Positions 32,747 through 40,882 of a stretch of DNA of 64,000 bases are shown one piece after another. The DNA is from an uncultured Clostridia bacterium (lineage in GTDB: Bacteria; Bacillota; Clostridia; Christensenellales; CAG-917), in contig CALVKR010000001.1 in the NCBI GenBank assembly GCA_944332995.1, positions 124,001 to 188,000 of the forward strand. The letters are read 5' to 3'. The translations under genes and the position numbers were made by a program. The stretch's first letter is position 1. Every line of letters begins with the position of its first letter. Under the pieces are notes generated by a model that saw only the letters and a program-made list of their open reading frames with translations, had not been told where the DNA came from and searched no databases.

Positions 32747-34411
32747 TTATATAGATATAAGGACAATCGACTCGCTGTAGTTGACCTTGCCTATTTCCGC
32801 CAATATCAGGATTTTACCTTCCGTAGCAACCACGCTCGAATATCCCGACGCTCCTGAATATATACGTTTTGTATCCCAACTTTTACCACCGTCCACGCTT
32901 TTTGCAAGAGTAAGGTTTACCCTGTTTTTAAAAGAGTCGGGATAAGTCAAAAAGAGATTCCCATCACTGTCCGAAGTAAGAGAACTCATACAGATAGGCG
33001 ACCTCAACGGAGTATCAACCGTCTTTATCGTCCACGTTTCTCCGCCGTCGTAGGAATAGCTCAGCCTTTGGTATTGCTCGGGGTGATATGCCGAACAGTT
33101 TGTATTGTCTCTTATCACCATTACGAGAGTTCCGTCCGACAAAAGAGCCGCCTCACACTCGTTGCCCTCGCCTGCGTTTGCTCCCCTATGCCACGTTATA
33201 CCGTTGTCGTCCGAATAAATAACAAACGAATTCCCGTCGTTGCTTGCGGGAATTATTATTCTGCCTGCTTTATCCCCGACAGATATTTTCACGCCTTTCC
33301 CCGGTCCGACCATGAGCGTGTCCGACCTTACTCCGTCCGACGCCGAGCCGACAGCCGTTTCGTCTTTGGGCAGGCTTATATCTTTTGCCTCTCCCCAAAC
33401 GATATCGCCGTCCGCAGTCAACATACCTCTCGTTACGGCAGTGCGATAGTAATAATCTTCGTCTTTTGCCGCCGTCATAAAGGCGAGAACGATAAGCCCC
33501 GTATCCGAGTCGAAAACCGCCGTAGGATTTCCGCATTTGCCCACTTTGTCATCAAAAGAAAAATAAGCAACGGTATCCCCAAACGTCTTGCCACCGTCAA
33601 GCGATATTTTGCCGACAATATCTATCCTGCCCGTATCGTGGGCGGAATCACGCCTGCCCTCGGCAAGAGCAAGCACGACGTCGTCGGATAATTGATAACC
33701 GAATTTGTCGTTTAAAACATCTTTGTCGAGAACGGTTAGCGACGGTATACGATAATATGAATAGCCGCCTTCGTTTTCACCAAACAAAAACGCCACTTGT
33801 GCGCCGTCGGAAAACTTGTTATAGCCTTGCGTGTTTGCCCATACAATCCCTGATAGGTAACTAGTGACAATAACGACTGCCGTTACGGCAGACAAAATAG
33901 TTTTTCCCGATAACAGATAAAACAGAGACCCCGCAAGCATAAACACCGTTCCTGCTATGAGCATAACAGTTGTTGCAAGGCTTAGCATAATAGGTTGAAA
34001 ATAATCGAGCAACAAGCCGTTTAAAATCAACGCAAGCAAAAGTGCGACGCAAAGCAATATCAAAAGAGAACAAATGACTGCCGAAACAATCTTTTTAACC
34101 TTAAGTTTTTTAAAATGTAAACCGGTTTCGCTTAGACCTTTTTCGTCCGACGAGTTATTCAAAAAAGACAAACATTTTTGAGCTTTATCCCCCTTCCGTC
34201 TGATTGCCGAACAAATCAAACAGATTGCCAAAGGCACGACCGCTACACAGCAAAATGCCACAATCGACATAACGGCGGTATTGAAAAAGATATCGTCGTT
34301 AAAACTTAAAAACATTATTACCGCCGATAAAAATACGGCATATCCGACAATACCGAATGCCAATGCGACTGTGTTTTTAATTTTTTTAATTTTGCAACAG
34401 CGTTTCCTCAT
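32747..34411 (-). CDS. Membrane-anchored exo-alpha-sialidase
   Basis: A 554-residue glycoside-hydrolase-33-type sialidase that would release terminal sialic acid from host glycans. The N-terminal 195 residues contain five predicted transmembrane helices (about 14-34, 44-69, 108-136, 140-167, 171-193). With a basic N-terminus inside, this puts the catalytic part outside. The beta-propeller has the RIP motif in YYRIPSL (about 218-224), the acid/base region AEGRRDSAHDTGRID, and four Asp boxes: SLDGGKTF, SDDNGITW, SYDGGETW and SVDGGKSW. Most bacterial sialidases use a simple signal peptide, so the polytopic anchor is odd. There is no ribosome site, and the promoter abuts the ATG. No sialic-acid catabolic genes are nearby. 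Confidence 0.9.
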   Translation of the reverse strand: MRKRCCKIKKIKNTVALAFGIVGYAVFLSAVIMFLSFNDDIFFNTAVMSIVAFCCVAVVPLAICLICSAIRRKGDKAQKCLSFLNNSSDEKGLSETGLHFKKLKVKKIVSAVICSLLILLCVALLLALILNGLLLDYFQPIMLSLATTVMLIAGTVFMLAGSLFYLLSGKTILSAVTAVVIVTSYLSGIVWANTQGYNKFSDGAQVAFLFGENEGGYSYYRIPSLTVLDKDVLNDKFGYQLSDDVVLALAEGRRDSAHDTGRIDIVGKISLDGGKTFGDTVAYFSFDDKVGKCGNPTAVFDSDTGLIVLAFMTAAKDEDYYYRTAVTRGMLTADGDIVWGEAKDISLPKDETAVGSASDGVRSDTLMVGPGKGVKISVGDKAGRIIIPASNDGNSFVIYSDDNGITWHRGANAGEGNECEAALLSDGTLVMVIRDNTNCSAYHPEQYQRLSYSYDGGETWTIKTVDTPLRSPICMSSLTSDSDGNLFLTYPDSFKNRVNLTLAKSVDGGKSWDTKRIYSGASGYSSVVATEGKILILAEIGKVNYSESIVLISI

Positions 34412-34418
34412 GCGTTAT

Positions 34419-34447
34419 ATTTTATCAAAAAAATCGGCTCCTTTCAA
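34419..34447 (-). promoter_or_regulatory. Sialidase promoter abutting the start codon
   Basis: On the minus strand TTGAAA (34442-34447), a 17-base spacer and TAAAAT (34419-34424). The expected transcript start (about 34412) is at the ATG itself. Confidence 0.55.
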
Positions 34448-34780
34448 TAGAAATTTGCGTTTGCACAAAAATACAATGCTCTGCAAACTAATACGGTATA
34501 TTTTGGGGATAAACATTAAAATTTACAGCAATCTCTTTTTAATTCAAAATATATAATATTCGCTTTAAGCCAAAATAAAATAAGACCCTTTAACGGCAGA
34601 CAGATTAGGTCATAAAAATTTAAAATTATTAAATATAAACTGCCATATATGACAAGCATACTTGCATAAAAATGCCCCGGTATTTTGCCGACCCCCTTTG
34701 CTTGACTAAAAGCGAAAGATTTTATATAATTTTAAAAAATAAATAAAAGCAGAATGTATTATAAATAGGTTTAAATCGAT

Positions 34781-34847
34781 TAAATAAGCGCAAATAGGTT
34801 AAATATGTGGCAATTGACTAAATAAGCGCAAATAGGTTAAATACGTG
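34781..34847. repeat. Two copies of a 29-bp segment at 38-bp spacing
   Basis: TAAATAAGCGCAAATAGG and the next 11 bases occur at 34781 and again at 34819 with one difference (ATGTG or ACGTG). A shorter related word lies just upstream at 34763. Confidence 0.85.
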
Positions 34848-34903
34848 CTAATAATTAAATATTTTACATCAAAAATTAAAAACTGATTATAAAGGAACTT
34901 CAA

Positions 34904-35797
34904 ATGAAAAAAGTTAGAAACGATTTTATCATGGCAGGCATAGTGCTTATAATATCGATAATTTTTACGATATTGGTGGCGACGATAGACGTTCAGCCGT
35001 CCGGCGTTTCAGGTTCGGATTTAGGATTTTCGACTCTCAACCGTTCCGTTTTCAATTCAATCGGAACAAACGACGCCATATATCTTGCCACGGAGATATT
35101 GGGATATATATTCATTTTGCCTGCGGCGGTTTTTGCCGTGCTCGGCATAATTCAGCTTATCAAGCGCAAAAGTCTGAAAAAAGTAGACCTGCATTATTGG
35201 GCATTGCTCGGTCTTTATATTGCCGTGGCGGCAACGTACGTGTTTTTTGAGCTAGTAATCGTAAACTACCGTCCTGTTTTGATAGACGGAAAGGCTGAGG
35301 CGTCATATCCGTCCTCGCATACAATGCTTGCGATAACCGTTCTTCTCTCGTCCTTTTTGATGGTCTGCCGACTTGTTAAAAACAGAACAATAAAGTTTGT
35401 AGCGCTTGGCATAACAACCGTTGGCTCGGTCGCCATGGCTATTTTAAGACTATATAGCGGAGTGCATTGGGCAACGGATATTATAGGCGGAGTATTGATT
35501 TCAATAGCCCTCGTTTTGATATTCAACGCAGTCCTCACTCTACTGGACTATATGCAATTCAAAAAGGCGGAAAAGTGCGCAAGCTCCGAAAGCAATAAGG
35601 CGAACAACGAGCCTTTTATAGATAACACTAAAGGCAATACCGAACAGCCAAAGGAGAACGGAACGGATAGTATTAAGAATAATAATACCAAATCCGATAC
35701 TGCCGGCAGTGACGCTAATGGCGCTCAGTCCGGCGCAGACGCTATAGTACCGTCAGCCGACAAACAGGAGGATGCGGATACGTTGATTAAATCTTAA
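34904..35797 (+). CDS. PAP2-family membrane phosphatase
   Basis: A 297-residue integral-membrane phosphatase, likely acting on lipid phosphates such as undecaprenyl pyrophosphate or phosphatidate. About six transmembrane helices fill residues 10-215. The three PAP2 motifs are visible: YRPV (about 120), YPSSH (about 134-138) and the closing YSGVHWATD (about 183-191) with the catalytic His. The C-terminal 75 residues form a hydrophilic, Asn/Ser/Asp-rich tail of low complexity that is not part of the family core. AAAGGA precedes the ATG. It is a single gene, convergent with coaD. Confidence 0.87.
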   Translation: MKKVRNDFIMAGIVLIISIIFTILVATIDVQPSGVSGSDLGFSTLNRSVFNSIGTNDAIYLATEILGYIFILPAAVFAVLGIIQLIKRKSLKKVDLHYWALLGLYIAVAATYVFFELVIVNYRPVLIDGKAEASYPSSHTMLAITVLLSSFLMVCRLVKNRTIKFVALGITTVGSVAMAILRLYSGVHWATDIIGGVLISIALVLIFNAVLTLLDYMQFKKAEKCASSESNKANNEPFIDNTKGNTEQPKENGTDSIKNNNTKSDTAGSDANGAQSGADAIVPSADKQEDADTLIKS

Positions 35798-35932
35798 AAC
35801 GGACATAGAGTTGTTTTTATATTAAAACATCTTTATAAATTTTTATTTTGATATCTTTTCCCGCATAATTCTGTCCGAAATGAGCTTTGATATCGCAAAT
35901 GAATTTTAAAAAAAATTTATAAAAAAATTGAA

Positions 35933-35962
35933 AAAGACTTTATCTTAAGATAAAGTCTTTAT
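35933..35962 (-). terminator. Terminator overlapping the end of coaD
   Basis: A 14-bp palindrome, AAAGACTTTATCTT with AAGATAAAGTCTTT, followed on the minus strand by a T-rich run. The stem includes the coaD stop codon (35945-35947) and the last codons, so the gene's 3' end doubles as terminator. Confidence 0.8.
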
Positions 35963-36394
35963 AAATTGAGCTATTTTCGGGGGCAGAAGACTTTCATTTC
36001 CGCTCTCCTTTACCGCCGTGGACGAAACGGTTTTAAAAAAGTCAAAAGCGGTCATAAAGACGGTATCGACGCCGTGCTCCACGTTATATTTTGCCATCTC
36101 CGTTTCGTATGCCAAATCCTCTACGCCTCTTATTCCTCTTAAAAGCACTCCACCGCCGTGAGATTTTACATAGTCAACGGCAAATCCCTCTGAAAAGTCG
36201 AAGGTGACGTTAGCAAAATCGGAAGTAAGTATTTTTAGCATTTCCAGGCGTTGATTTACGGTATATCTCGCCTTTTTGTCGGGATTGATGAGCATCAAAA
36301 CGACGACCTCGTCAAAAAGTCTGCTTGCACGTTCTACTATATTTAAATGTCCTATCGTAGGAGGGTCAAAAGTCCCTGTAAAATAAACCTTCAT
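35945..36394 (-). CDS. coaD: Phosphopantetheine adenylyltransferase
   Basis: Catalyses the fourth step of coenzyme A synthesis, adenylating 4'-phosphopantetheine. At 149 residues it is slightly short of the 155-165 norm. The nucleotidyltransferase motif is TGTFDPPTIGH (about 6-16), where the usual form is GSFDPITNGH. LLRGIRGVEDLAYE (about 88-101) and the SSTAVKE motif near the end match the family. It is the last gene of a tightly packed minus-strand run, alr, cyclo-ligase, rsmD, coaD. The rsmD-coaD pairing is common in Firmicutes. No strong ribosome site is visible. Confidence 0.93.
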   Translation of the reverse strand: MKVYFTGTFDPPTIGHLNIVERASRLFDEVVVLMLINPDKKARYTVNQRLEMLKILTSDFANVTFDFSEGFAVDYVKSHGGGVLLRGIRGVEDLAYETEMAKYNVEHGVDTVFMTAFDFFKTVSSTAVKESGNESLLPPKIAQFIKTLS

Positions 36395-36407
36395 ATTTAT
36401 TTGCCGT

Positions 36408-36947
36408 CTACACTTTTTCTATAAAGTCCGCCGTCGTGTTGCCCATTACTTTTGTTTTTATCTTATAGTTTGCCGTATCTGTCGGGACGTAAGGTGTTTT
36501 GGTATTATGCTCGAAAACGATAACTCCGCCGTCGTTCAGCAGTTCATTTTCGATGACGCATTCGACCGCCTTTTGTCCCATATCCGACTTGTAAGGAGCG
36601 TCAATAAAGACAATATCGTATTTTTTGTCGCAAAAATTCAAAAACGCCAAAAAGTCGCTTTTTGAAACGGCATACGTTGTTTTATCGACGTTTTCGAGAT
36701 TTAAGTTTACGAACTTCAACGAATTTGCCGAAACGTCTACAAAATCGGCAAAGGCGGCGCCTCTCGACAGCGCTTCTATTCCGAGCGCCCCGCTTCCTGC
36801 AAACAAATCAAGCACAACACTGTCTAAAACATACCCCTGCAATACGTTGAAAATCGTTTCCTTTATCCTGTCGGTAGTTGGTCGGACCGAGTCGCCCTCG
36901 GGAGCATAAAGCCTTTTAAAACGATATTTGCCGCTAATTACTCTCAT
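36408..36947 (-). CDS. rsmD: 16S rRNA (guanine966-N2)-methyltransferase
   Basis: Methylates the exocyclic N2 of G966 in 16S rRNA. The 179 residues begin with RVISGKYRFKRLYAPEG and VRPTTDRIKETIFN, typical of RsmD. The S-adenosylmethionine site is VLDLFAGSGALGIEALSRG (about 45-63), and the catalytic (D/N)PPY motif appears as IDAPY (about 113-117), with Ala replacing the first Pro. Its start overlaps the end of the cyclo-ligase gene by 14 bases, indicating coupled translation. Confidence 0.93.
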   Translation of the reverse strand: MRVISGKYRFKRLYAPEGDSVRPTTDRIKETIFNVLQGYVLDSVVLDLFAGSGALGIEALSRGAAFADFVDVSANSLKFVNLNLENVDKTTYAVSKSDFLAFLNFCDKKYDIVFIDAPYKSDMGQKAVECVIENELLNDGGVIVFEHNTKTPYVPTDTANYKIKTKVMGNTTADFIEKV

Positions 36948-37470
36948 CTGTTATCACCATGTCAAGCGGAACGTCACAGCTTTCGGCGAATGGAACGTCT
37001 ATTTTTTGACACCCGAAAGCAACTCCGCACTTATAAGTTTTTACCTTTGAAAGAAATTTATCATAATATGCTTTTCCGTGCCCGAGCCTGTTGTTTTGGC
37101 TGTCAAATCCCACCATGGGAACGACGGTGAAGTCTATATCCTCACTGCCATGACCGTCTTTAGGCTCCAAAATTCCGTATTTATTGAACCAAAATTCCGT
37201 ATCCTCATCGACTTCCACCGCACTCATATTATCGTCGTCAGTTTTGGGAACGTAAACTTTTTTGCCTTCCTTTATCGCTTTTTTTATAAAATCGATTGAA
37301 TACGGCTCGTTAAAATCCGACATAAAGCAAAACACGCTTTTTGCCCTTTTGTATTCCTCGAGAGCCGAAACCTTATTAAAAATGACCTGCGACATTTTTT
37401 CTTTTTCGCTGTCCGTGAGTTTTTCGAGTTTTTGTTTAATATCAAGCCTTAACTGTCTTTTGTCCGCCAT
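36934..37470 (-). CDS. 5-formyltetrahydrofolate cyclo-ligase
   Basis: Recycles 5-formyl-THF to 5,10-methenyl-THF with ATP. The 178 residues start with DKRQLRLDIKQKL, as in the family. VFCFMSDFNEPYS corresponds to the folate-binding part, and GFDSQNNRLGHGKAYYDKFL (about 121-140) is the nucleotide-binding signature, usually G-GYD--G-RLG-GGGYYDR-L. One Gly of the signature is changed to His and one to Lys, but the pattern is clear. AGAGGAAATT precedes the ATG. It lies in the housekeeping run between alr and rsmD. Confidence 0.9.
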   Translation of the reverse strand: MADKRQLRLDIKQKLEKLTDSEKEKMSQVIFNKVSALEEYKRAKSVFCFMSDFNEPYSIDFIKKAIKEGKKVYVPKTDDDNMSAVEVDEDTEFWFNKYGILEPKDGHGSEDIDFTVVPMVGFDSQNNRLGHGKAYYDKFLSKVKTYKCGVAFGCQKIDVPFAESCDVPLDMVITDESN

Positions 37471-37478
37471 AATTTCCT

Positions 37479-38495
37479 CTATGTAAAATATACCCTCTTT
37501 AGCCTGCTTTTGTCAAGTGAAGTTAAAACTTCATAGCTTATCGTGTCGGTATCTTTGGCAATATCCTCGGCAGTATATCCCTCCCCCAAAATGCAAGCTC
37601 TCTCTCCGGCTTTGGCAACGTATTCGCCGGTATCGACGATAGATATATCCATACACGCTACGGATAGCACCTTGCGCCTTTTACCGCCTATAACGATACT
37701 TTGACCCATTCTTTTTATTCCGTCATAATACCCGCCGAACACTACTGCAAGATTGGCGTCTTTTTTCAGCCTACAGCTACCGTAGCTTACAAATTCGCCT
37801 TTTTTAGCAAACTTTGAACAGATAACTTTGGTGTATACGCTGAGAGCGGGGATAGCGCCGTCCGCATATCCGTAACCGCCGATGCCTACCCTTATCATAT
37901 CCGTATCTACAGGTAAATCTGCGCTTTTTGACGAAAGAATATGAAAAATGCCGTTGCCTAAAATATTTTTGTAAATTTGTTTTTCCGCATTGAATAAGTC
38001 AAGCTGAAATTCGTTTGAAAGTCTTAAATGCGAAAACATTCCCAAAAAATCGACGCCCGTTGAATTTTTTGCCACCGACAGGAATTTTTCAAGTTCGTCC
38101 GACTTGACTCCGAGCCTGTTCATGCCCGTATCGTTTTTAACAAACGCCTTTGCCCGCACCCCGACTCTTTTTGCTTCGGACGACAGCGCAGACAAATGTT
38201 CTTTTTTGAACACAGCGGCTGTCAGGTCGAAGGCAGGATAATACATCGCATCGTCACAAAAAAAGATTGAAACCAAAATCGGCTTTTTAATGCCGGATTT
38301 GCGCAGTTTCAATCCTTCGTTTACCGTTGCAACGCCGAAATAATCGACAATATCTTCCGTCGCCCTCGCAACTTCGACAATACCGTGACCGTAGGCGTTT
38401 GCCTTTACCATAAACAAAAGCCTTTTGCCTTTCGATTTGAAAAGCAAAAGGTTTTGTCTTATAACGTTTAAATCACAATAGGCGCAAATTTCCAC
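37479..38495 (-). CDS. alr: Alanine racemase
   Basis: PLP enzyme making D-alanine for peptidoglycan. The 338 residues show the PLP-lysine motif FMVKANAYGHG (about 28-38), the substrate-side TVNEGLKLRKSGI, NDTGMNRLGV (about 117-126) and, in the C-terminal beta domain, the catalytic Tyr region FVSYGSCR (about 226-233). It is 30-50 residues shorter than most Alr proteins and the core motifs are diverged, so activity is probable but less certain. Translation starts at GTG, preceded by GGTGGTGA. In many Firmicutes alr sits beside mazEF. Here a mazF homologue is 16 kb away instead. Confidence 0.88.
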   Translation of the reverse strand: MEICAYCDLNVIRQNLLLFKSKGKRLLFMVKANAYGHGIVEVARATEDIVDYFGVATVNEGLKLRKSGIKKPILVSIFFCDDAMYYPAFDLTAAVFKKEHLSALSSEAKRVGVRAKAFVKNDTGMNRLGVKSDELEKFLSVAKNSTGVDFLGMFSHLRLSNEFQLDLFNAEKQIYKNILGNGIFHILSSKSADLPVDTDMIRVGIGGYGYADGAIPALSVYTKVICSKFAKKGEFVSYGSCRLKKDANLAVVFGGYYDGIKRMGQSIVIGGKRRKVLSVACMDISIVDTGEYVAKAGERACILGEGYTAEDIAKDTDTISYEVLTSLDKSRLKRVYFT

Positions 38496-38566
38496 ACTTT
38501 CACCACCGTCATATTATGCCTTATATAAAGTGGTTGTGAAAGCATTTCGTCTTTGCCTAAAACTTA

Positions 38567-38968
38567 TTATATGAGTTTTTTATTCTTCAAAATTTTGTTT
38601 GCCTTTTCGATATCGCTCGTCTTGAACAAAATGGAAGCCTTTGAGCTGTTGCTTTTTGCATAAGAATAAAGATATTCTATATCGATATCGCTGTCGCCGA
38701 GCGCTTCAAGCACTTTGGTGAGTCCGCCGGGAGTATCGTCAACCTCTATCGAAACAAGTTCAGTTTGCTTGACGACAAAACCTGCTTCCTTTAAAGCCTT
38801 TGCCGCTTTTTCGTTATCCGACGTTATCATACGGACGATACCGAAATCGCTTGTATCGGCAATATTGAGCGAGACAAGGTCTATTCCGCTGTCCGAAAGC
38901 GCTTTAGAGAGCGACAAAAGTCTGCCCGTGCGATTTTCCAAAAAGACCGCTATTTGATTTACTAACAT
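38567..38968 (-). CDS. Tandem ACT-domain amino-acid-binding protein
   Basis: A 133-residue protein made of two ACT domains (about 1-65 and 70-133), with no enzyme attached. ENRTGRLLSLSKALSDSGID and the second-domain DTPGGLTKVLEALGDSDIDI carry the Gly-Leu and Asp patterns of ligand-binding ACT folds. Such proteins are usually encoded beside phenylacetate-CoA ligase genes and probably sense aromatic or branched amino acids. AAGGAGGGG precedes the ATG. It starts 13 bases after the paaK copy 2 stop and is the last gene of the aryl-acid operon. Confidence 0.88.
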   Translation of the reverse strand: MLVNQIAVFLENRTGRLLSLSKALSDSGIDLVSLNIADTSDFGIVRMITSDNEKAAKALKEAGFVVKQTELVSIEVDDTPGGLTKVLEALGDSDIDIEYLYSYAKSNSSKASILFKTSDIEKANKILKNKKLI

Positions 38969-38981
38969 AGTTTTCCCCTCC

Positions 38982-40283
38982 TTAAATCTTTCTTCTGTCT
39001 TCCACTCTTTGAGTCTTGCCCTCGGAAAGCGGAAGCGAATTGGGCGATAACAGAGTTATCTTAGAGCCTATGCCGAGCATAGATTGCATATCGTGTTCAA
39101 CTTTTGATTTGATTTTTTCGATAGATTTGATTTCGTCGGTGACATTTGCTTCGGAGATTTCCACCTGAATTTCCATCGTATCGAGCACGCCCACTCTGTC
39201 TACGATGATTTTATAGTGCGAGCCGATAACTTCGGGAATGTTTAAAAGCACCGTTTCTATCTGCGACGGGAAGACGTTGACGCCCCTGATTATGAGCATG
39301 TCGTCGCTTCTGCCGAACACCCTTTTCATTCTCACAAGGTTGCGTCCGCAGAACGGGCAGACGTCGTGATTGAGTGCGCTTATATCCCTCGTCCTGTAAC
39401 GGATAAGAGGCATGCCCTGCTTGTTGAGAGTGGTGAAGCAAAGCTCGCCCTTTTCGTTGTCGCCGAGCGGTTTGAGTGTTTCGGTGTCGACTATCTCAGG
39501 ATAGAAGAAGTCCTCCATAACGTGCAGTCCGAAGCTGTCGCCGCAGCATATCGAAACGCCGGGACCTGAAATTTCGGAAAGTCCGTATATATCGTATGCC
39601 TTTATGTTGAGCATTCTTTCAATTCTCTCTTTCATGGAATCCGACCACGGTTCCGCTCCGAAAACGCCTCTTTTCAATTTAAATTCGGAAATGGGAATAC
39701 CCATTTTTTCTATTTCTTCGGCAATAAATATAGCGTATGACGGTGTACAACAGATTGTTGTTGCGCCGAAATCTTTAAGGAGAGTTATCTGCCTCATAGT
39801 GTTGCCCGTAGATACGGGAACGGTCATCGCACCGAGCTTTTCGGAGCCGTAGTGAAGCCCGAGTCCGCCGGTAAACAATCCGTAACCGAATGAAACGTGA
39901 ACGATATCCTCGTCGGTACAGCCCGCTATTGATAGCGCTCTTGCCGCACATTCCGACCAATCGTCAAGGTCTCTCTGCGTGTAGCCGACTACCGTTTGTT
40001 TTCCCGTCGTTCCACTCGAAGCATGAACTCTGACGATTTCCTTGTGAGGAACGGCGAAAGTGCCGAAAGGATAATTGTCTCTTAAATCCTGCTTTGTCGT
40101 AAACGGAAGTTTGGATATGTCGTCTATCGATTTAATATCCGAAGGCTTAAGTTTTATTGCGTCCATTTTGTCGCGATAATACTTCACGTTTTCATAGACT
40201 CTTTTTACGACGTCGACAAGTCTGACGGATTGAAGATTGTCAAGTTCGGAACGAGTCATTTTTTCAATTTTTTCGTTGAACAT
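38982..40283 (-). CDS. paaK: Phenylacetate-CoA ligase, copy 2
   Basis: An AMP-forming ligase that activates phenylacetate or a related aryl-acetate to its CoA thioester. The 433 residues contain the ATP loop HASSGTTGKQTVVGYT (about 88-103), GYGLFTGGLGLHYG, YGLSEISGPG (adenylate-binding, about 235) and RTRDISAL. A CPFCGR zinc-knuckle-like pair (about 313) precedes the hinge RSDDMLIIRGVNVFPSQIE. It resembles the copy at 42618 over its whole length at roughly half of positions, so the two are an old duplication. GGGGAG precedes the ATG. It is downstream of iorB in the same operon. Confidence 0.93.
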   Translation of the reverse strand: MFNEKIEKMTRSELDNLQSVRLVDVVKRVYENVKYYRDKMDAIKLKPSDIKSIDDISKLPFTTKQDLRDNYPFGTFAVPHKEIVRVHASSGTTGKQTVVGYTQRDLDDWSECAARALSIAGCTDEDIVHVSFGYGLFTGGLGLHYGSEKLGAMTVPVSTGNTMRQITLLKDFGATTICCTPSYAIFIAEEIEKMGIPISEFKLKRGVFGAEPWSDSMKERIERMLNIKAYDIYGLSEISGPGVSICCGDSFGLHVMEDFFYPEIVDTETLKPLGDNEKGELCFTTLNKQGMPLIRYRTRDISALNHDVCPFCGRNLVRMKRVFGRSDDMLIIRGVNVFPSQIETVLLNIPEVIGSHYKIIVDRVGVLDTMEIQVEISEANVTDEIKSIEKIKSKVEHDMQSMLGIGSKITLLSPNSLPLSEGKTQRVEDRRKI

Positions 40284-40312
40284 AAGCTATACTCCCCTAA
40301 ATTTATAAAAAT

Positions 40313-40882
40313 TTAAATTTCGTATCCTTTTTCAAAAGCGGCAAGGTTCATATCCAAAAACTTGGGAGGAACGGTCCCTTTTATCGCCTCTGTCATTTTG
40401 TCTTTATCGAAATTCATATACTTGCTCAATGCGCCTATCATGACGACGTTGACGGCTTTTGCCGAGCCGACGCTTTCCGCTATAGAAAGAGCGTCCGCCT
40501 CGACAACGTTTATCCCCCTCGTTTTGACCTGTTCTAAAACGTCCGTGGGATATTCTTTCATACCGCATATAACCGGCATGGGAAGAATCTGCTGAGTGTT
40601 CACTACAACTACTCCGCCGTCTTTCAAGAAGTTGAGATATCTCGCCGACTCGAGTTTTTCAAACGATAAAACGATATCGGCGTCGTGCAATGCGACGATG
40701 GGTGACGAAACCTTATCCGCCATTTTAACGTGCGTCACAACGCTGCCGCCTCTTTGCGACATACCGTGAACCTCGCTGAGTTTGCAATCAAGACCTTTGA
40801 GCTGGGCGTATCTGCCGAGTATCCTCGACGCAAGAAGCGTTCCCTGACCGCCTACACCGACTATCAATATATTCGTTTTCAT
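40313..40882 (-). CDS. iorB: Indolepyruvate ferredoxin oxidoreductase, beta subunit
   Basis: The small subunit of the aryl-pyruvate:ferredoxin oxidoreductase. The 189 residues start with the family signature GVGGQGTLLASRILG (about 8-22), followed by SEVHGMSQRGGSVVTHVK (about 37-54), both typical of the gamma domain of 2-oxoacid oxidoreductases. It has no cofactor of its own. With IorA it oxidatively decarboxylates indolepyruvate, phenylpyruvate or hydroxyphenylpyruvate to the acetyl-CoA derivatives, reducing ferredoxin. The ATG overlaps the iorA stop by four bases, and GGGAGG precedes it. Confidence 0.95.
   Translation of the reverse strand: MKTNILIVGVGGQGTLLASRILGRYAQLKGLDCKLSEVHGMSQRGGSVVTHVKMADKVSSPIVALHDADIVLSFEKLESARYLNFLKDGGVVVVNTQQILPMPVICGMKEYPTDVLEQVKTRGINVVEADALSIAESVGSAKAVNVVMIGALSKYMNFDKDKMTEAIKGTVPPKFLDMNLAAFEKGYEI

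Larger units (their letters stand above)
34412..34903. other. Divergent spacer with sialidase promoter and short repeat
   Basis: About 490 bases between the sialidase (minus) and PAP2 (plus) genes. It holds the sialidase promoter and a two-copy 38-bp-period repeat. The remainder is AT-rich with no recognised element. Confidence 0.65.
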
